Numbered from the stretch's first letter, positions 1 through 6,842 are shown. The stretch: 8,487 nt of DNA from Bacteroidales bacterium (GCA_012728155.1 JAAYFR010000168.1:1-8487); one strand, 5' to 3'. Notes: generated by a model not told the origin, from the sequence alone. A program made the numbers and translations.

Positions 1-116
1 CCCATGATGAGAAGAACGACTGTAACATTGGCGATACAGTGCGTATAATGGAAACCCGTCCCTTGAGTAAAACAAAGAGATGGAGAGTGGTTGAAGTAAT
101 GGAAAGGGCTAAGTAA
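1..116 (+). CDS. rpsQ: 30S ribosomal protein S17, C-terminal part (5' end outside window)
   Basis: Reading from base 3 gives 37 residues ending at the TAA at 114-116. They begin HDEKNDCNIGD and contain the stretch GDTVRIMETRPLSKTKRW, which is the C-terminal half of the S17 OB-fold. S17 is a primary 16S rRNA-binding protein of the 30S body. The N-terminal part lies upstream of the window, so length and start cannot be judged. Only one base separates its stop from the rplN start, so the two are surely co-transcribed and possibly translationally coupled. Its position just before rplN matches the usual junction of the S10 and spc clusters (rplP-rpmC-rpsQ then rplN). Confidence 0.95.
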   Translation, partial: HDEKNDCNIGDTVRIMETRPLSKTKRWRVVEVMERAK

Positions 117-117
117 G

Positions 118-483
118 ATGATACAACAGGAATCAAGATTAACTGTAACCGACAATAGTGGAGCCAAAGAGGCGCTCTGTATCCGAGTTCTGGGTGGTAC
201 CGGTAGACGCTATGCATCGGTAGGGGATGTGATTGTTGTGACTATCAAGAGCACAATCCCTTCGAGTGATATTAAAAAAGGCGCTGTTACAAGAGCGATC
301 ATTGTTCGTACCAAGAAAGAGATTCGTCGTGCCGACGGTTCCTATATTCGTTTCGACGACAATGCCTGCGTACTTTTGAACAATGCCGGTGAGTTGAGGG
401 CAAGTCGTATTTTTGGGCCGGTTGCCCGCGAGTTACGTACTACGAATATGAAGATCGTATCCTTAGCTCCGGAAGTATTATAA
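118..483 (+). CDS. rplN: 50S ribosomal protein L14
   Basis: The product is 121 aa, the usual length for L14. It starts MIQQESRLTVTDNSGAKEAL and carries the family signature at about residues 56-89 (GAVTRAIIVRTKK, then YIRFDDNACVLLN), ending KIVSLAPEVL. L14 is a small beta-barrel protein that binds 23S rRNA at the subunit interface and contacts 16S helix 14, forming part of an intersubunit bridge. The ATG lies one base after the rpsQ stop, and no other start fits the conserved N-terminus. It opens the spc-type gene order and is 21 bases from rplX. The sequence shows nothing unusual. Confidence 0.98.
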   Translation: MIQQESRLTVTDNSGAKEALCIRVLGGTGRRYASVGDVIVVTIKSTIPSSDIKKGAVTRAIIVRTKKEIRRADGSYIRFDDNACVLLNNAGELRASRIFGPVARELRTTNMKIVSLAPEVL

Positions 484-504
484 TCTATTAATCAATCACA
501 GGCA

Positions 505-825
505 ATGAGTAAATTACATATAAAGAAAGGCGATACGGTTTGGGTTAATTCCGGTGAAGACAAAGGGAAGACCGGCCGCGTGCTTGAGGTTCAGGTAAAA
601 AAGAACCGAGCTGTGGTAGAGGGAGTAAACATGGTGTCGAAACATACTAAACCCAACGCCCAGAATCCCAATGGAGGAATTGAGAGGAAGGAGGCGTCAG
701 TGCATATCTCGAATCTGAATCCGGTAGATCCCAAAACTGGCAAACCTACCCGCGTTGGACGAAAAGAAAATAGTAAAGGTAAATTGGTTCGTTACGCTAA
801 AAAATCTGGGGAGGAGATTAAATGA
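505..825 (+). CDS. rplX: 50S ribosomal protein L24
   Basis: The 106-aa product has the N-terminal KOW motif at about residues 6-33 (KKGDTVWVNSGEDKGKTGRVLEV), followed by the family's GVNMVSKHTKP and GGIERKEASVHISNL segments. L24 is an early assembly protein that nucleates 50S folding by binding the 5' end of 23S rRNA near the exit tunnel. The length is normal. Its stop TGA overlaps the rplE start (ATGA, 822-825), and its last codons contain a purine-rich Shine-Dalgarno-like run (GGGGAGGAG, 808-816) five bases before the rplE ATG, so translation of the two is probably coupled. Confidence 0.98.
   Translation: MSKLHIKKGDTVWVNSGEDKGKTGRVLEVQVKKNRAVVEGVNMVSKHTKPNAQNPNGGIERKEASVHISNLNPVDPKTGKPTRVGRKENSKGKLVRYAKKSGEEIK
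808..816 (+). promoter_or_regulatory. strong Shine-Dalgarno-like site for rplE inside the end of rplX
   Basis: The run GGGGAGGAG ends five bases before the rplE ATG at 822. It is close to the ideal anti-Shine-Dalgarno complement and stands out because most starts here (rplX, rpsN, rpsH, rplR, secY, rpsM, rpsK, rpsD) have only A/T-rich leaders. It also encodes Gly-Glu-Glu near the L24 C-terminus, so protein constraint may explain part of it. Whether the ribosome uses it is inference. Confidence 0.5.
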
Positions 826-1385
826 GTACAATATACGAAGTAAGCTTAAAAAAGGATTATAAAGAGCGTATTGTTCCTGCGCTGGTGAAAGAGTTCAACT
901 ATACCACGGTGATGCAGGCTCCCAGACTGGAGAAGATTGTGATTAACCAGGGATTGGGAATGGCTGTAGCGGATAAGAAAATTATCGAGACGGCCATTAA
1001 CGAACTGACAACGATCACAGGACAGAAGGCAGTGGCTACCATATCGCGTAAAGATATCTCGAATTTCAAGTTACGTAAAAAAATGCCTATCGGCGTACGA
1101 GTAACGTTGCGTCATGATAAGATGTATGAATTCCTTGAAAGATTGGTACGAGTAGCCTTGCCCCGTATCCGCGACTTCAAGGGGATCGAAGCCAAACTCG
1201 ACGGAAGAGGTAACTATACGTTGGGAATCCAGGAGCAGATTATTTTCCCTGAGATCAATATCGATAATATCTCCCGCTTGTTGGGAATGAATATCACATT
1301 CGTCACCACTGCTGCTACCGATAAAGAGGGATATGCTCTTCTAAGGGAATTTGGATTACCGTTTAAAAATGCAAAAAATCAATAG
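822..1385 (+). CDS. rplE: 50S ribosomal protein L5
   Basis: The 187-aa product matches L5 along its full length. It has LEKIVINQGLG at residues 36-46, TGQKAVATISRKDISNFKLRKKMPIGVRVTLR at about 66-97 (split here: the TGQK and KMPIGVRVTLR parts are the family signature), and the C-terminal IFPEINIDNI...GMNITFVTTA segment. L5 binds 5S rRNA and the P-site tRNA side of the central protuberance and is essential for 5S RNP incorporation with L18. Its start overlaps the rplX stop by four bases, and it ends three bases before rpsN. In E. coli the S8 repressor site sits at this rplX/rplE junction; here the overlap leaves no intergenic leader, so that arrangement looks absent. Confidence 0.98.
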   Translation: MSTIYEVSLKKDYKERIVPALVKEFNYTTVMQAPRLEKIVINQGLGMAVADKKIIETAINELTTITGQKAVATISRKDISNFKLRKKMPIGVRVTLRHDKMYEFLERLVRVALPRIRDFKGIEAKLDGRGNYTLGIQEQIIFPEINIDNISRLLGMNITFVTTAATDKEGYALLREFGLPFKNAKNQ

Positions 1386-1388
1386 ATA

Positions 1389-1658
1389 ATGGCAAAAGAA
1401 TCAATGAAAGCCCGTGAGGTGAAGAGAGCTAAAATGGTTGCCCGCTACGCTGCGAAAAGGGAAAAATACCTGGCCGAAGGCAATTATGAAGCGCTTCAAT
1501 CTATCCCGAAAAATGCTTCGCCGGTACGTCTGCACAACCGTTGTAAAATTACCGGCCGACCGAAAGGATATATGCGCCAGTTTGGTGTGTCGCGTATCCA
1601 ATTTCGTGAAATGGCATCCAAGGGATTGATACCGGGGGTGAAGAAAGCAAGTTGGTAA
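1389..1658 (+). CDS. rpsN: 30S ribosomal protein S14, zinc-independent form
   Basis: The 89-aa product ends with the S14 signature NRCKITGRPKGYMRQFGVSRIQFRE (residues 50-74, key residues R51, GRPKG 56-60, R63, F65, R69, F72) and the tail GLIPGVKKASW. S14 sits in the 30S head near the A and P sites and is a late assembly protein. Zinc-type S14 carries two Cys-x2-Cys pairs; here only C52 is present and the other three positions are T55, S68 and Q71, so this is the metal-free (C-minus) form. At 89 aa it is longer than the roughly 61-aa zinc form. It starts three bases after rplE and is followed by a 118-base gap. Confidence 0.97.
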   Translation: MAKESMKAREVKRAKMVARYAAKREKYLAEGNYEALQSIPKNASPVRLHNRCKITGRPKGYMRQFGVSRIQFREMASKGLIPGVKKASW

Positions 1659-1776
1659 AACTAATGTGATGATGTGTTGATTTATTGGTGTAATCATCAT
1701 TGAATCGGCATATCGTTCAATCAGAAAATCAATAAATATTGTCCCGGCAGTCGGGATCAATTTAAATTTTATATAT
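1659..1776 (+). other. 118-base gap before rpsH with two small hairpins; possible leader
   Basis: There is no gene here; its ATGs run into stops within three codons. Two inverted repeats are visible. The first is TGATGAT (1667-1673) with ATCATCA (1693-1699), 19-base loop. The second is TCCCG (1742-1746) with CGGGA (1752-1756), five-base loop, extendable by a G-T pair. The last 20 bases before the rpsH ATG are almost all A and T, as is usual for translation starts in this phylum. I find no convincing Bacteroidota promoter (TTTG and TAnnTTTG boxes). The neighbouring spc genes mostly lie 0-25 bases apart, so a gap of this size inside the operon suggests a regulatory leader, possibly for S8. That role is inference. 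Confidence 0.4.
1742..1756 (+). other. GC-rich hairpin 20 bases upstream of rpsH
   Basis: The five-base arms TCCCG and CGGGA pair perfectly around the loop GCAGT. The stem ends 20 bases before the rpsH ATG and is the only GC-rich element in an otherwise A/T-rich gap. It lacks a following T tract, so it does not look like a terminator. A stem this short can arise by chance; it is recorded as the most likely structured part of the gap. Confidence 0.35.
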
Positions 1777-2172
1777 ATGACAGATCCAATAGCAGATTAT
1801 TTGACGCGGCTCAGAAATGCCATCATGGCAAAGCATAGAGTGGTGGAGATACCCGCATCAAATCTAAAGAAAGATATCACTAAGATACTTTTCGAAAAGG
1901 GATACATACTGAACTATAAGTTCGTAGAGGACGGTCCCCAGGGCAGCATCATGATTGCCTTGAAATACGATCCGGTACACAAAGTGAATGCAATCAAGAA
2001 ACTGGAACGCATCTCTTCCCCGGGTTTACGCCAATACGTGGGATACAAGGATTTGCCTCGTGTGCTGAACGGTTTGGGTATTGCCATACTGTCTACTTCA
2101 AATGGAGTAATGACCGATAAAGAAGCCCGTGCACAGAAAGTGGGTGGGGAAGTTTTATGTTACGTTTATTAA
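1777..2172 (+). CDS. rpsH: 30S ribosomal protein S8
   Basis: The 131-aa product starts MTDPIADYLTRLRNA and ends with the S8 signature GIAILSTSNGVMTDKEAR (residues 101-118) followed by KVGGEVLCYVY. S8 binds the central domain of 16S rRNA (helix 21) and is a key assembly protein of the 30S platform. In E. coli it also represses translation of the spc operon by binding an mRNA mimic of that site. Here the gene is preceded by the only sizeable gap of the spc part of the window, which makes local control plausible but unproven. The ATG at 1777 fits the conserved N-terminus exactly. Confidence 0.98.
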   Translation: MTDPIADYLTRLRNAIMAKHRVVEIPASNLKKDITKILFEKGYILNYKFVEDGPQGSIMIALKYDPVHKVNAIKKLERISSPGLRQYVGYKDLPRVLNGLGIAILSTSNGVMTDKEARAQKVGGEVLCYVY

Positions 2173-2176
2173 TTTG

Positions 2177-2182
2177 AAGGAG
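2177..2182 (+). promoter_or_regulatory. canonical ribosome binding site for rplF
   Basis: AAGGAG lies seven bases before the rplF ATG at 2190, in the 17-base spacer after rpsH. It is one of the few textbook Shine-Dalgarno sequences in this window, where most genes have A-rich leaders, and it confirms the chosen start of rplF. Confidence 0.6.
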
Positions 2183-2189
2183 AAAGAGT

Positions 2190-2744
2190 ATGTCTAGGAT
2201 AGGAAAATTACCCATAACAGTGCCTGCAGGTGTTGCAGTGACAATTGGAGATGACAATGTGATTAAGCTGAAAGGCCCGAAAGGGGAGTTGAGTCAGCAG
2301 GTGAGTAGCAGTATGAAGGTAGAAATGAATGATGGCGTGCTTACCATTGAACGTCCCAACGACGAGAAGGAGAGCCGTTCATTGCACGGACTCTACCGCT
2401 CTTTATTGAATAATATGGTGATTGGTGTCTCGGAAGGTTTCCGCAAGGAACTGGAACTCGTGGGTGTTGGTTACCGTGTAACCAACAATGGCCAAGTGCT
2501 GGAGTTGTCATTGGGATATACGCATGCTATTTTCTTGCAACTGCCAGATGAGATCAAGGTGGAAACCAAGATGGAGAGAAATAAAAATCCGCTTATTATC
2601 TTGGAATCCTGCGATAAACAATTATTGGGACAGGTATGTGCCAAGATCCGTTCATTCCGTAAACCGGAACCTTACAAAGGGAAAGGTATTCGTTTTGTAG
2701 GCGAACAGGTACGTCGCAAGTCTGGTAAGACGGCATCTAAATAA
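2190..2744 (+). CDS. rplF: 50S ribosomal protein L6
   Basis: The 184-aa product has the two repeated alpha-beta domains of L6. It starts MSRIGKLPITVPAGV, has GFRKELELVGVGYRV at residues 83-97 and the signature KPEPYKGKGIRF at 158-169, and ends in a basic tail (RRKSGKTASK). L6 binds 23S rRNA helix 97 near the sarcin-ricin loop and the factor-binding site. The length is within the family range. It follows rpsH by 17 bases and precedes rplR by 18 bases. A canonical AAGGAG supports this ATG. Confidence 0.98.
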   Translation: MSRIGKLPITVPAGVAVTIGDDNVIKLKGPKGELSQQVSSSMKVEMNDGVLTIERPNDEKESRSLHGLYRSLLNNMVIGVSEGFRKELELVGVGYRVTNNGQVLELSLGYTHAIFLQLPDEIKVETKMERNKNPLIILESCDKQLLGQVCAKIRSFRKPEPYKGKGIRFVGEQVRRKSGKTASK

Positions 2745-2762
2745 TATCAAACAGAAATCACT

Positions 2763-3107
2763 ATGTTGACAAAAAACGAAAGAAGAGTAAAGATAAAGAC
2801 CCGTGTACGAGGAAGAGTGCAGGGTACTCCCGAGAGACCCCGTCTCTCCGTATTTAGAAGCAATAAACAGATCTATGCCCAGGTGATCGACGATACCACA
2901 GGCAAAACATTGGCATCGGCATCTTCTCTGAAAATGGAGGAGAAACTTCCCAAGAAAGAGATCGCGGCCAAGGTGGGTGAACTGATTGCTCAAAATGCAC
3001 GTGAAGCCGGAGTTGAGATGGTAACATTCGATAGGAACGGTTACCTCTATCACGGACGTATTAAAGAATTGGCAGATGCAGCCCGTAAAGGGGGACTTAA
3101 ATTTTAA
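2763..3107 (+). CDS. rplR: 50S ribosomal protein L18
   Basis: The 114-aa product has a basic N-terminus (MLTKNERRVKIKTRVRGRV), then the core RPRLSVFRSNKQIYAQVIDD at residues 26-44 and the C-terminal FDRNGYLYHGRIKELADAARKGGLKF. L18 is one of the main 5S rRNA-binding proteins and, with L5, brings 5S rRNA into the central protuberance. Length and motifs are standard. It is five bases from the rpsE start, so co-translation is likely. Confidence 0.98.
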   Translation: MLTKNERRVKIKTRVRGRVQGTPERPRLSVFRSNKQIYAQVIDDTTGKTLASASSLKMEEKLPKKEIAAKVGELIAQNAREAGVEMVTFDRNGYLYHGRIKELADAARKGGLKF

Positions 3108-3112
3108 CGATC

Positions 3113-3631
3113 ATGGCAGGAGTAATAAATAAAGTAAAAACAACCAACGATATCGAACTGAAAGATCGCTTGGTGGCGATCAACCGTACCACCAAAGTAA
3201 CAAAAGGTGGTCGAACGTTCACATTTGCTGCAATGGTAGTTGTAGGAAATGAAGATGGAATTGTAGGCTGGGGGTTGGGTAAAGCAGGAGAAGTAACTAC
3301 GGCCATCGCCAAAGGTATGGAAGCTGCCAAGAAAAACCTGATCAAGGTTCCGGTATATAAAGGCACAATACCTCATGAACAAACTGCCCGTTACGGGGGA
3401 GCGGAAGTCTTTCTCAAACCGGCAGTTACCGGTACCGGAGTAAAGGCAGGGGGTGCTATGCGTGCCGTACTTGAAAGTGTGGGAATCACCGATGTGTTGG
3501 CTAAATCGAAAGGATCATCCAACCCACATAACCTTGTGAAAGCAACGATTACTGCATTGACCGAATTGAGAGATCCTATCACTGTAGCTCAAAATAGAGG
3601 AGTGAGTTTGGAAAAAGTGTTTAACGGATAA
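3113..3631 (+). CDS. rpsE: 30S ribosomal protein S5
   Basis: The 172-aa product carries the S5 double-stranded-RNA-binding-like domain: DRLVAINRTTKVTKGGRTF at residues 18-36, then VVVGNEDGIVGWGLGKAGEV at 42-61 (the family signature), and the C-terminal domain with GTGVKAGGAMRAVLESVGITDVLAKSKGS at about 107-136. S5 lies near the decoding centre and the mRNA entry channel and affects accuracy and helicase activity of the 30S subunit. The start five bases after rplR matches the MAG-type N-terminus seen in related bacteria. It is followed by rpmD after 13 bases. Confidence 0.98.
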   Translation: MAGVINKVKTTNDIELKDRLVAINRTTKVTKGGRTFTFAAMVVVGNEDGIVGWGLGKAGEVTTAIAKGMEAAKKNLIKVPVYKGTIPHEQTARYGGAEVFLKPAVTGTGVKAGGAMRAVLESVGITDVLAKSKGSSNPHNLVKATITALTELRDPITVAQNRGVSLEKVFNG

Positions 3632-3644
3632 AAAGAGGACTGAA

Positions 3645-3824
3645 ATGGCTACAATAAAAATAAAACAGACAAAAAGCAGAATAGGGGCTCCTAAAGATCA
3701 GAAGAGAACGTTAGACGCTCTGGGATTGACCAAAATGCAACGTGTTGTGGAACATGAAGATACTCCCTCTATCCGGGGACTTATACGAAAAGTGCAGCAC
3801 TTGGTTACGGTAATTGAGAATTAA
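3645..3824 (+). CDS. rpmD: 50S ribosomal protein L30
   Basis: This short gene encodes 59 aa, starting MATIKIKQTKSRIGAPKDQK and ending LIRKVQHLVTVIEN. It has the L30 pattern: a first beta strand, the conserved SRIG followed by a basic stretch, TLDALGLTKMQR (residues 22-33), and a final helix and strand. L30 binds 23S rRNA in the large subunit near 5S rRNA. Its place between rpsE and rplO is the universal spc order and removes doubt left by its small size. The ATG has a weak GAGG nearby (3635-3638). Confidence 0.97.
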   Translation: MATIKIKQTKSRIGAPKDQKRTLDALGLTKMQRVVEHEDTPSIRGLIRKVQHLVTVIEN

Positions 3825-3866
3825 AGGAGTTAACATTGAACATTGAAAATTAATAAAGACAATATA

Positions 3867-4313
3867 ATGGATTTATCGAATTTAAAACCGGCTGAAGGTT
3901 CAACAAAGAGCCGCAAACGGATTGGACGCGGCCCCGGATCGGGAAAAGGGGGAACTTCTACCAAAGGGCATAAAGGACAGAAGTCAAGATCGGGTTATTC
4001 AAAGAAAGTCGGTTTCGAAGGGGGACAGATGCCTTTACAGCGTCGCTTACCCAAATTCGGATTTAAACCCCTGAATAGAGTTGAATATAAGGCGATCAAT
4101 TTGGAAACATTGCAGGTGCTTGCTGAGACGAATAACCTCACCCAAATCAATCCTGAAGTGTTGATTGAAGCCGGACTTGTTTCCCGTAAGCATTTAGTGA
4201 AAATTCTTGGTAGGGGCACTCTGTCAGCCAAATTGGAAGTATCGGCGCACGCCTTTTCCAAAACAGCCGAAGAAGCCATTACTACAGCAGGTGGAACCGC
4301 AGTAAAACTATAA
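3867..4313 (+). CDS. rplO: 50S ribosomal protein L15
   Basis: The 148-aa product starts MDLSNLKPAEGS and has the glycine- and lysine-rich N-terminal extension KRIGRGPGSGKGGTSTKGHKGQ (residues 17-38; key features RGPGSGKGGTS and KGHKGQ), then GFEGGQMPLQRRLPKFGF (49-66), and a folded C-terminal domain. L15 uses the extended tail to thread into 23S rRNA during late 50S assembly. A longer frame from TTG at 3843 would add eight residues that are not part of the family N-terminus, so the ATG at 3867 is preferred. secY starts four bases after the stop, as in the usual rplO-secY pair. Confidence 0.97.
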   Translation: MDLSNLKPAEGSTKSRKRIGRGPGSGKGGTSTKGHKGQKSRSGYSKKVGFEGGQMPLQRRLPKFGFKPLNRVEYKAINLETLQVLAETNNLTQINPEVLIEAGLVSRKHLVKILGRGTLSAKLEVSAHAFSKTAEEAITTAGGTAVKL

Positions 4314-4317
4314 TGAA

Positions 4318-5640
4318 ATGGGATTCGTACAAACAATAAAAAATATATGGAAGATAGAAGACCTTAGAAAAAGGCTAATTATCACCGTAGGTTTTGTTGC
4401 CATTTATCGGTTCGGTTCGTTCGTCGTCTTGCCCGGAATTAATCCGGAACATCTCGTGGCGTTACAGGCGAATGCCAGTACGGGGCTGCTAAGCCTTCTC
4501 GATATGTTTTCCGGAGGTGCTTTTGCCAATGCATCTATCTTTGCTTTGGGAATTATGCCCTATATCTCTGCATCTATTGTGATGCAGTTGCTGGGTATCG
4601 CCGTTCCTGCATTCCAGAAGATGCAACGTGAAGGAGAAAGTGGTCGGACAAAAATAAACCAATATACTCGTTATCTCACGGTGGCTATCTTACTCATACA
4701 AGGTCCTGCCTATCTTTATGGAGCTGTAGGAAGTGCTATTCCCGGTGGTTTTTGGGATTGGGTGTTACCCTCTACTATAATTCTTGCCGGTGGAAGCATG
4801 TTTGTGCTCTGGTTGGGTGAGCGAATTACCGATAAAGGTGTGGGAAACGGTATCTCCTTTGTCATTCTTATTGGTATCATTGCTCGTTTGCCCAAGGCAC
4901 TGGTAGCTGAATACGACCGATTGATCGATGCCCCGGGAGGTTTGATCCTGCTCGTGCTGGAAATACTGTTCCTGGTAGCTGTTACAGCAGCCGCAATCAT
5001 GTTGGTACAGGGAGTTAGGAAAGTGCCCGTACAATACGCAAAACGTGTGGTAGGTAACAGACAATACGGAGGTGTGAGACAATATATCCCGTTAAAGGTA
5101 AATGCAGCCAACGTAATGCCTATTATCTTTGCTCAAGCGATCATGTTTATCCCCATTACCATCGCTCAGTTCTCTGTACGTGAAGGAGGGGGATTCTTGG
5201 CCTCGCTGATGGATTTCACCAGCTTCTGGTATAACTTTATCTTTGCAGCGCTAATCATCGCTTTTACCTATTTTTATACGGCAATTACGGTGAATCCGGT
5301 GCAGATGGCTGAAGACCTGAAGCGTAACAATGGCTTTATTCCAGGAGTAAAACCGGGGAAAAGAACTGCCGAGTATATCGACACCATCATGTCGAGAATT
5401 ACGCTGCCCGGATCGTTTTTCTTGGCTCTAGTCTCTATTATGCCGGCTTTTGCCAAGTTGATGGGAATCAACTCCCAATTTTCCGCTTTTTTTGGAGGCA
5501 CATCGTTGCTGATCCTTGTAGGTGTGGTACTCGATACATTACAACAGATCGAAAGTCATCTATTGATGCGTCACTATGATGGTTTTCTGAAATCAGGTGC
5601 TAAAATTAAAGGACGGACAGGATCAATAGCTGCTTATTAA
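4318..5640 (+). CDS. secY: protein translocase subunit SecY
   Basis: The 440-aa product is the pore-forming subunit of the SecYEG channel in the inner membrane. Ten hydrophobic segments can be seen, roughly at residues 20-40, 75-95, 116-136, 149-167, 177-191, 208-230, 264-285, 303-323, 362-382 and 393-408. The plug region (about 57-70, SLLDMFSGGAFANA) follows the first. Conserved cytoplasmic parts are ERITDKGVGNGIS (168-180), VPVQYAKR (236-243) in the loop after segment 6, and LKRNNGFIPGVKPGKRT (334-350) in the loop after segment 8, which contacts SecA and the ribosome. The length fits the family. It is four bases after rplO and 22 bases before map; adk, which separates secY and map in many Gram-positive bacteria, is absent. 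Confidence 0.98.
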   Translation: MGFVQTIKNIWKIEDLRKRLIITVGFVAIYRFGSFVVLPGINPEHLVALQANASTGLLSLLDMFSGGAFANASIFALGIMPYISASIVMQLLGIAVPAFQKMQREGESGRTKINQYTRYLTVAILLIQGPAYLYGAVGSAIPGGFWDWVLPSTIILAGGSMFVLWLGERITDKGVGNGISFVILIGIIARLPKALVAEYDRLIDAPGGLILLVLEILFLVAVTAAAIMLVQGVRKVPVQYAKRVVGNRQYGGVRQYIPLKVNAANVMPIIFAQAIMFIPITIAQFSVREGGGFLASLMDFTSFWYNFIFAALIIAFTYFYTAITVNPVQMAEDLKRNNGFIPGVKPGKRTAEYIDTIMSRITLPGSFFLALVSIMPAFAKLMGINSQFSAFFGGTSLLILVGVVLDTLQQIESHLLMRHYDGFLKSGAKIKGRTGSIAAY

Positions 5641-5662
5641 GAACCGGAAATTGACTGAATAG

Positions 5663-6442
5663 ATGAATAGCAAAGTGATCATATTGAAGAGCGACGAGGA
5701 AATCGAATTTATGCGTGAAGCAAATCGACTGGTAGGGATGACTCTTGGAGAGCTGTCCAAGCATATCAGGCCGGGAATTACCACGCTTGAACTCGATCGT
5801 ATCGCAGAAAAGTTCATCAGGGATCATGGTGCAATTCCTACCTTTCTGGGTTATGGCGGTTTTCCCAATTCAATCTGTACTTCGGTCAATGAGAACGTGG
5901 TACATGGAATCCCCAATAACAAGCCGTTGCAGGAGGGCGATATTATATCGATCGATTGTGGTACAAAATTGCGTGGTTTTTGTGGAGACTCAGCCTACAC
6001 TTTTTGTGTGGGGGAGGTGAGCGAAGAGGTGAAAGCACTTCTTCGTACTACCAAAGAGTCTCTTTATAAAGGTATTGAGAAGGCAAAGGAAGGGAATAGA
6101 ATCGGAGATATCGGTTCTACTATCCAGACCTATTGCGAGAAACAGGGTTATTCCGTGGTACGCGAATTGGTGGGACATGGTATCGGTAGAGAGATGCATG
6201 AAGCACCGGAAGTCCCAAATTACGGGCGACGAGGAATTGGTCCTGTCATTAAGAACGGAATGTGTATTGCAATCGAACCGATGATCAATATGGGTGGCAA
6301 AAAAGTGGTTTTTGAAAATGATGGATGGACGGTGCGTACTAAAGACCGTAAACCGTCGGCTCATTTCGAACATACCATTGCTATTCGTAATGATAAAGCG
6401 GATATTTTATCGACATTTGAATTTTTTCAGGAAAATAATTAA
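5663..6442 (+). CDS. map: type I methionine aminopeptidase
   Basis: The 259-aa protein removes the N-terminal methionine from new proteins once it has been deformylated. It has the pita-bread fold of family M24A. All five metal ligands are visible: D98 (in IISIDCG), D109 (in GFCGDSAYTF), H172 (in LVGHGIGREMHE), E205 (in CIAIEPMIN) and E236 (in FEHTIAI). The substrate-binding histidines H81 (VVHGIP) and H179 (EMHEAP) are also present. There is no long N-terminal zinc-finger or SH3-binding extension, so it is the short bacterial type Ia. It lies between secY and infA, where it is commonly found, and its close spacing (22 and 17 bases) suggests co-transcription with the translation genes it serves. 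Confidence 0.97.
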   Translation: MNSKVIILKSDEEIEFMREANRLVGMTLGELSKHIRPGITTLELDRIAEKFIRDHGAIPTFLGYGGFPNSICTSVNENVVHGIPNNKPLQEGDIISIDCGTKLRGFCGDSAYTFCVGEVSEEVKALLRTTKESLYKGIEKAKEGNRIGDIGSTIQTYCEKQGYSVVRELVGHGIGREMHEAPEVPNYGRRGIGPVIKNGMCIAIEPMINMGGKKVVFENDGWTVRTKDRKPSAHFEHTIAIRNDKADILSTFEFFQENN

Positions 6443-6459
6443 AACGGAGTATTTGATTC

Positions 6460-6678
6460 ATGGCTAAACAAGCTGCAATAGAACAGGACGGAACAATTAT
6501 CGAAGCGTTGTCCAATGCGATGTTCCGTGTAGAACTGGAAAACGGACATGAAATAACTGCCCATATATCAGGGAAAATGCGGATGCATTATATACGCATA
6601 TTGCCCGGTGACAGGGTGAGGGTGGAAATGTCTCCTTACGATCTTTCGAAAGGAAGAATTTCATTCAGATATAAGTAA
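6460..6678 (+). CDS. infA: translation initiation factor IF-1
   Basis: The 72-aa product is a single S1-type OB-fold, the normal IF-1 length. It starts MAKQAAIEQDGTIIEALSNAMF and has FRVELENGHEITAHISGKMRMHYIRILPGDRVRVE (residues 22-56; key parts ENGHEI, HISGKMR, LPGDRV), ending GRISFRYK. IF-1 binds the 30S A site and helps IF-2 and IF-3 select the initiator tRNA. It lies 17 bases after map. The 305-base gap that follows suggests the secY-map-infA transcript may end, or a new one begin, after this gene. Confidence 0.98.
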   Translation: MAKQAAIEQDGTIIEALSNAMFRVELENGHEITAHISGKMRMHYIRILPGDRVRVEMSPYDLSKGRISFRYK

Positions 6679-6823
6679 AGTGGAAAAATAGAAAGGTGGG
6701 AAAGAGTGAGAAGCAAAATTGCGAATCTGTACAGAAATGCATTATTTGCGGTGAAAAATATGTAAATTCGTCTTTCAAACCTGAAAAAATATGAAGAAAT
6801 AATAAAAACATAGATAATTTTCT

Positions 6824-6831
6824 GATCTTTG
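6824..6831 (+). promoter_or_regulatory. possible Bacteroidota-type -7 promoter box
   Basis: GATCTTTG matches seven of the eight positions of the published Bacteroides -7 consensus TAnnTTTG (counting both n), with G in place of the first T, and it lies in A/T-rich DNA in the largest gap of the window. There is no clear TTTG -33 box 19-21 bases upstream, so support is weak. If used, transcription would start near 6836-6840, just ahead of the hairpin at 6843. Confidence 0.25.
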
Positions 6832-6842
6832 TGTTCCCAAAT

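Noticed and set aside
3843..3866. Upstream TTG start for rplO giving eight extra residues
   Set aside because: The added residues are not part of the L15 family N-terminus, TTG is a rare start, and MDLSNLKPAEGS from ATG 3867 fits the family and gives a normal length.
4716..5111. Antisense open frame of 131 codons within secY
   Set aside because: It lies wholly inside a strongly conserved gene on the other strand and its translation resembles no family; it is a by-product of secY codon usage. The same applies to antisense frames at 1401-1760, 2652-3053, 3995-4336, 5990-6373 and 7224-7595.
6075..6284. Same-strand overlapping frame inside map
   Set aside because: It is in a different frame from map, which has all catalytic residues intact, and has no recognisable motif. 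The frames at 1438-1629, 2488-2700 and 5745-6020 are rejected on the same grounds.
6726..6735. Palindrome TCTGTACAGA as a repressor operator
   Set aside because: A ten-base perfect palindrome is easily found by chance in 300 bases, and there is no nearby regulator gene or second copy to support it.
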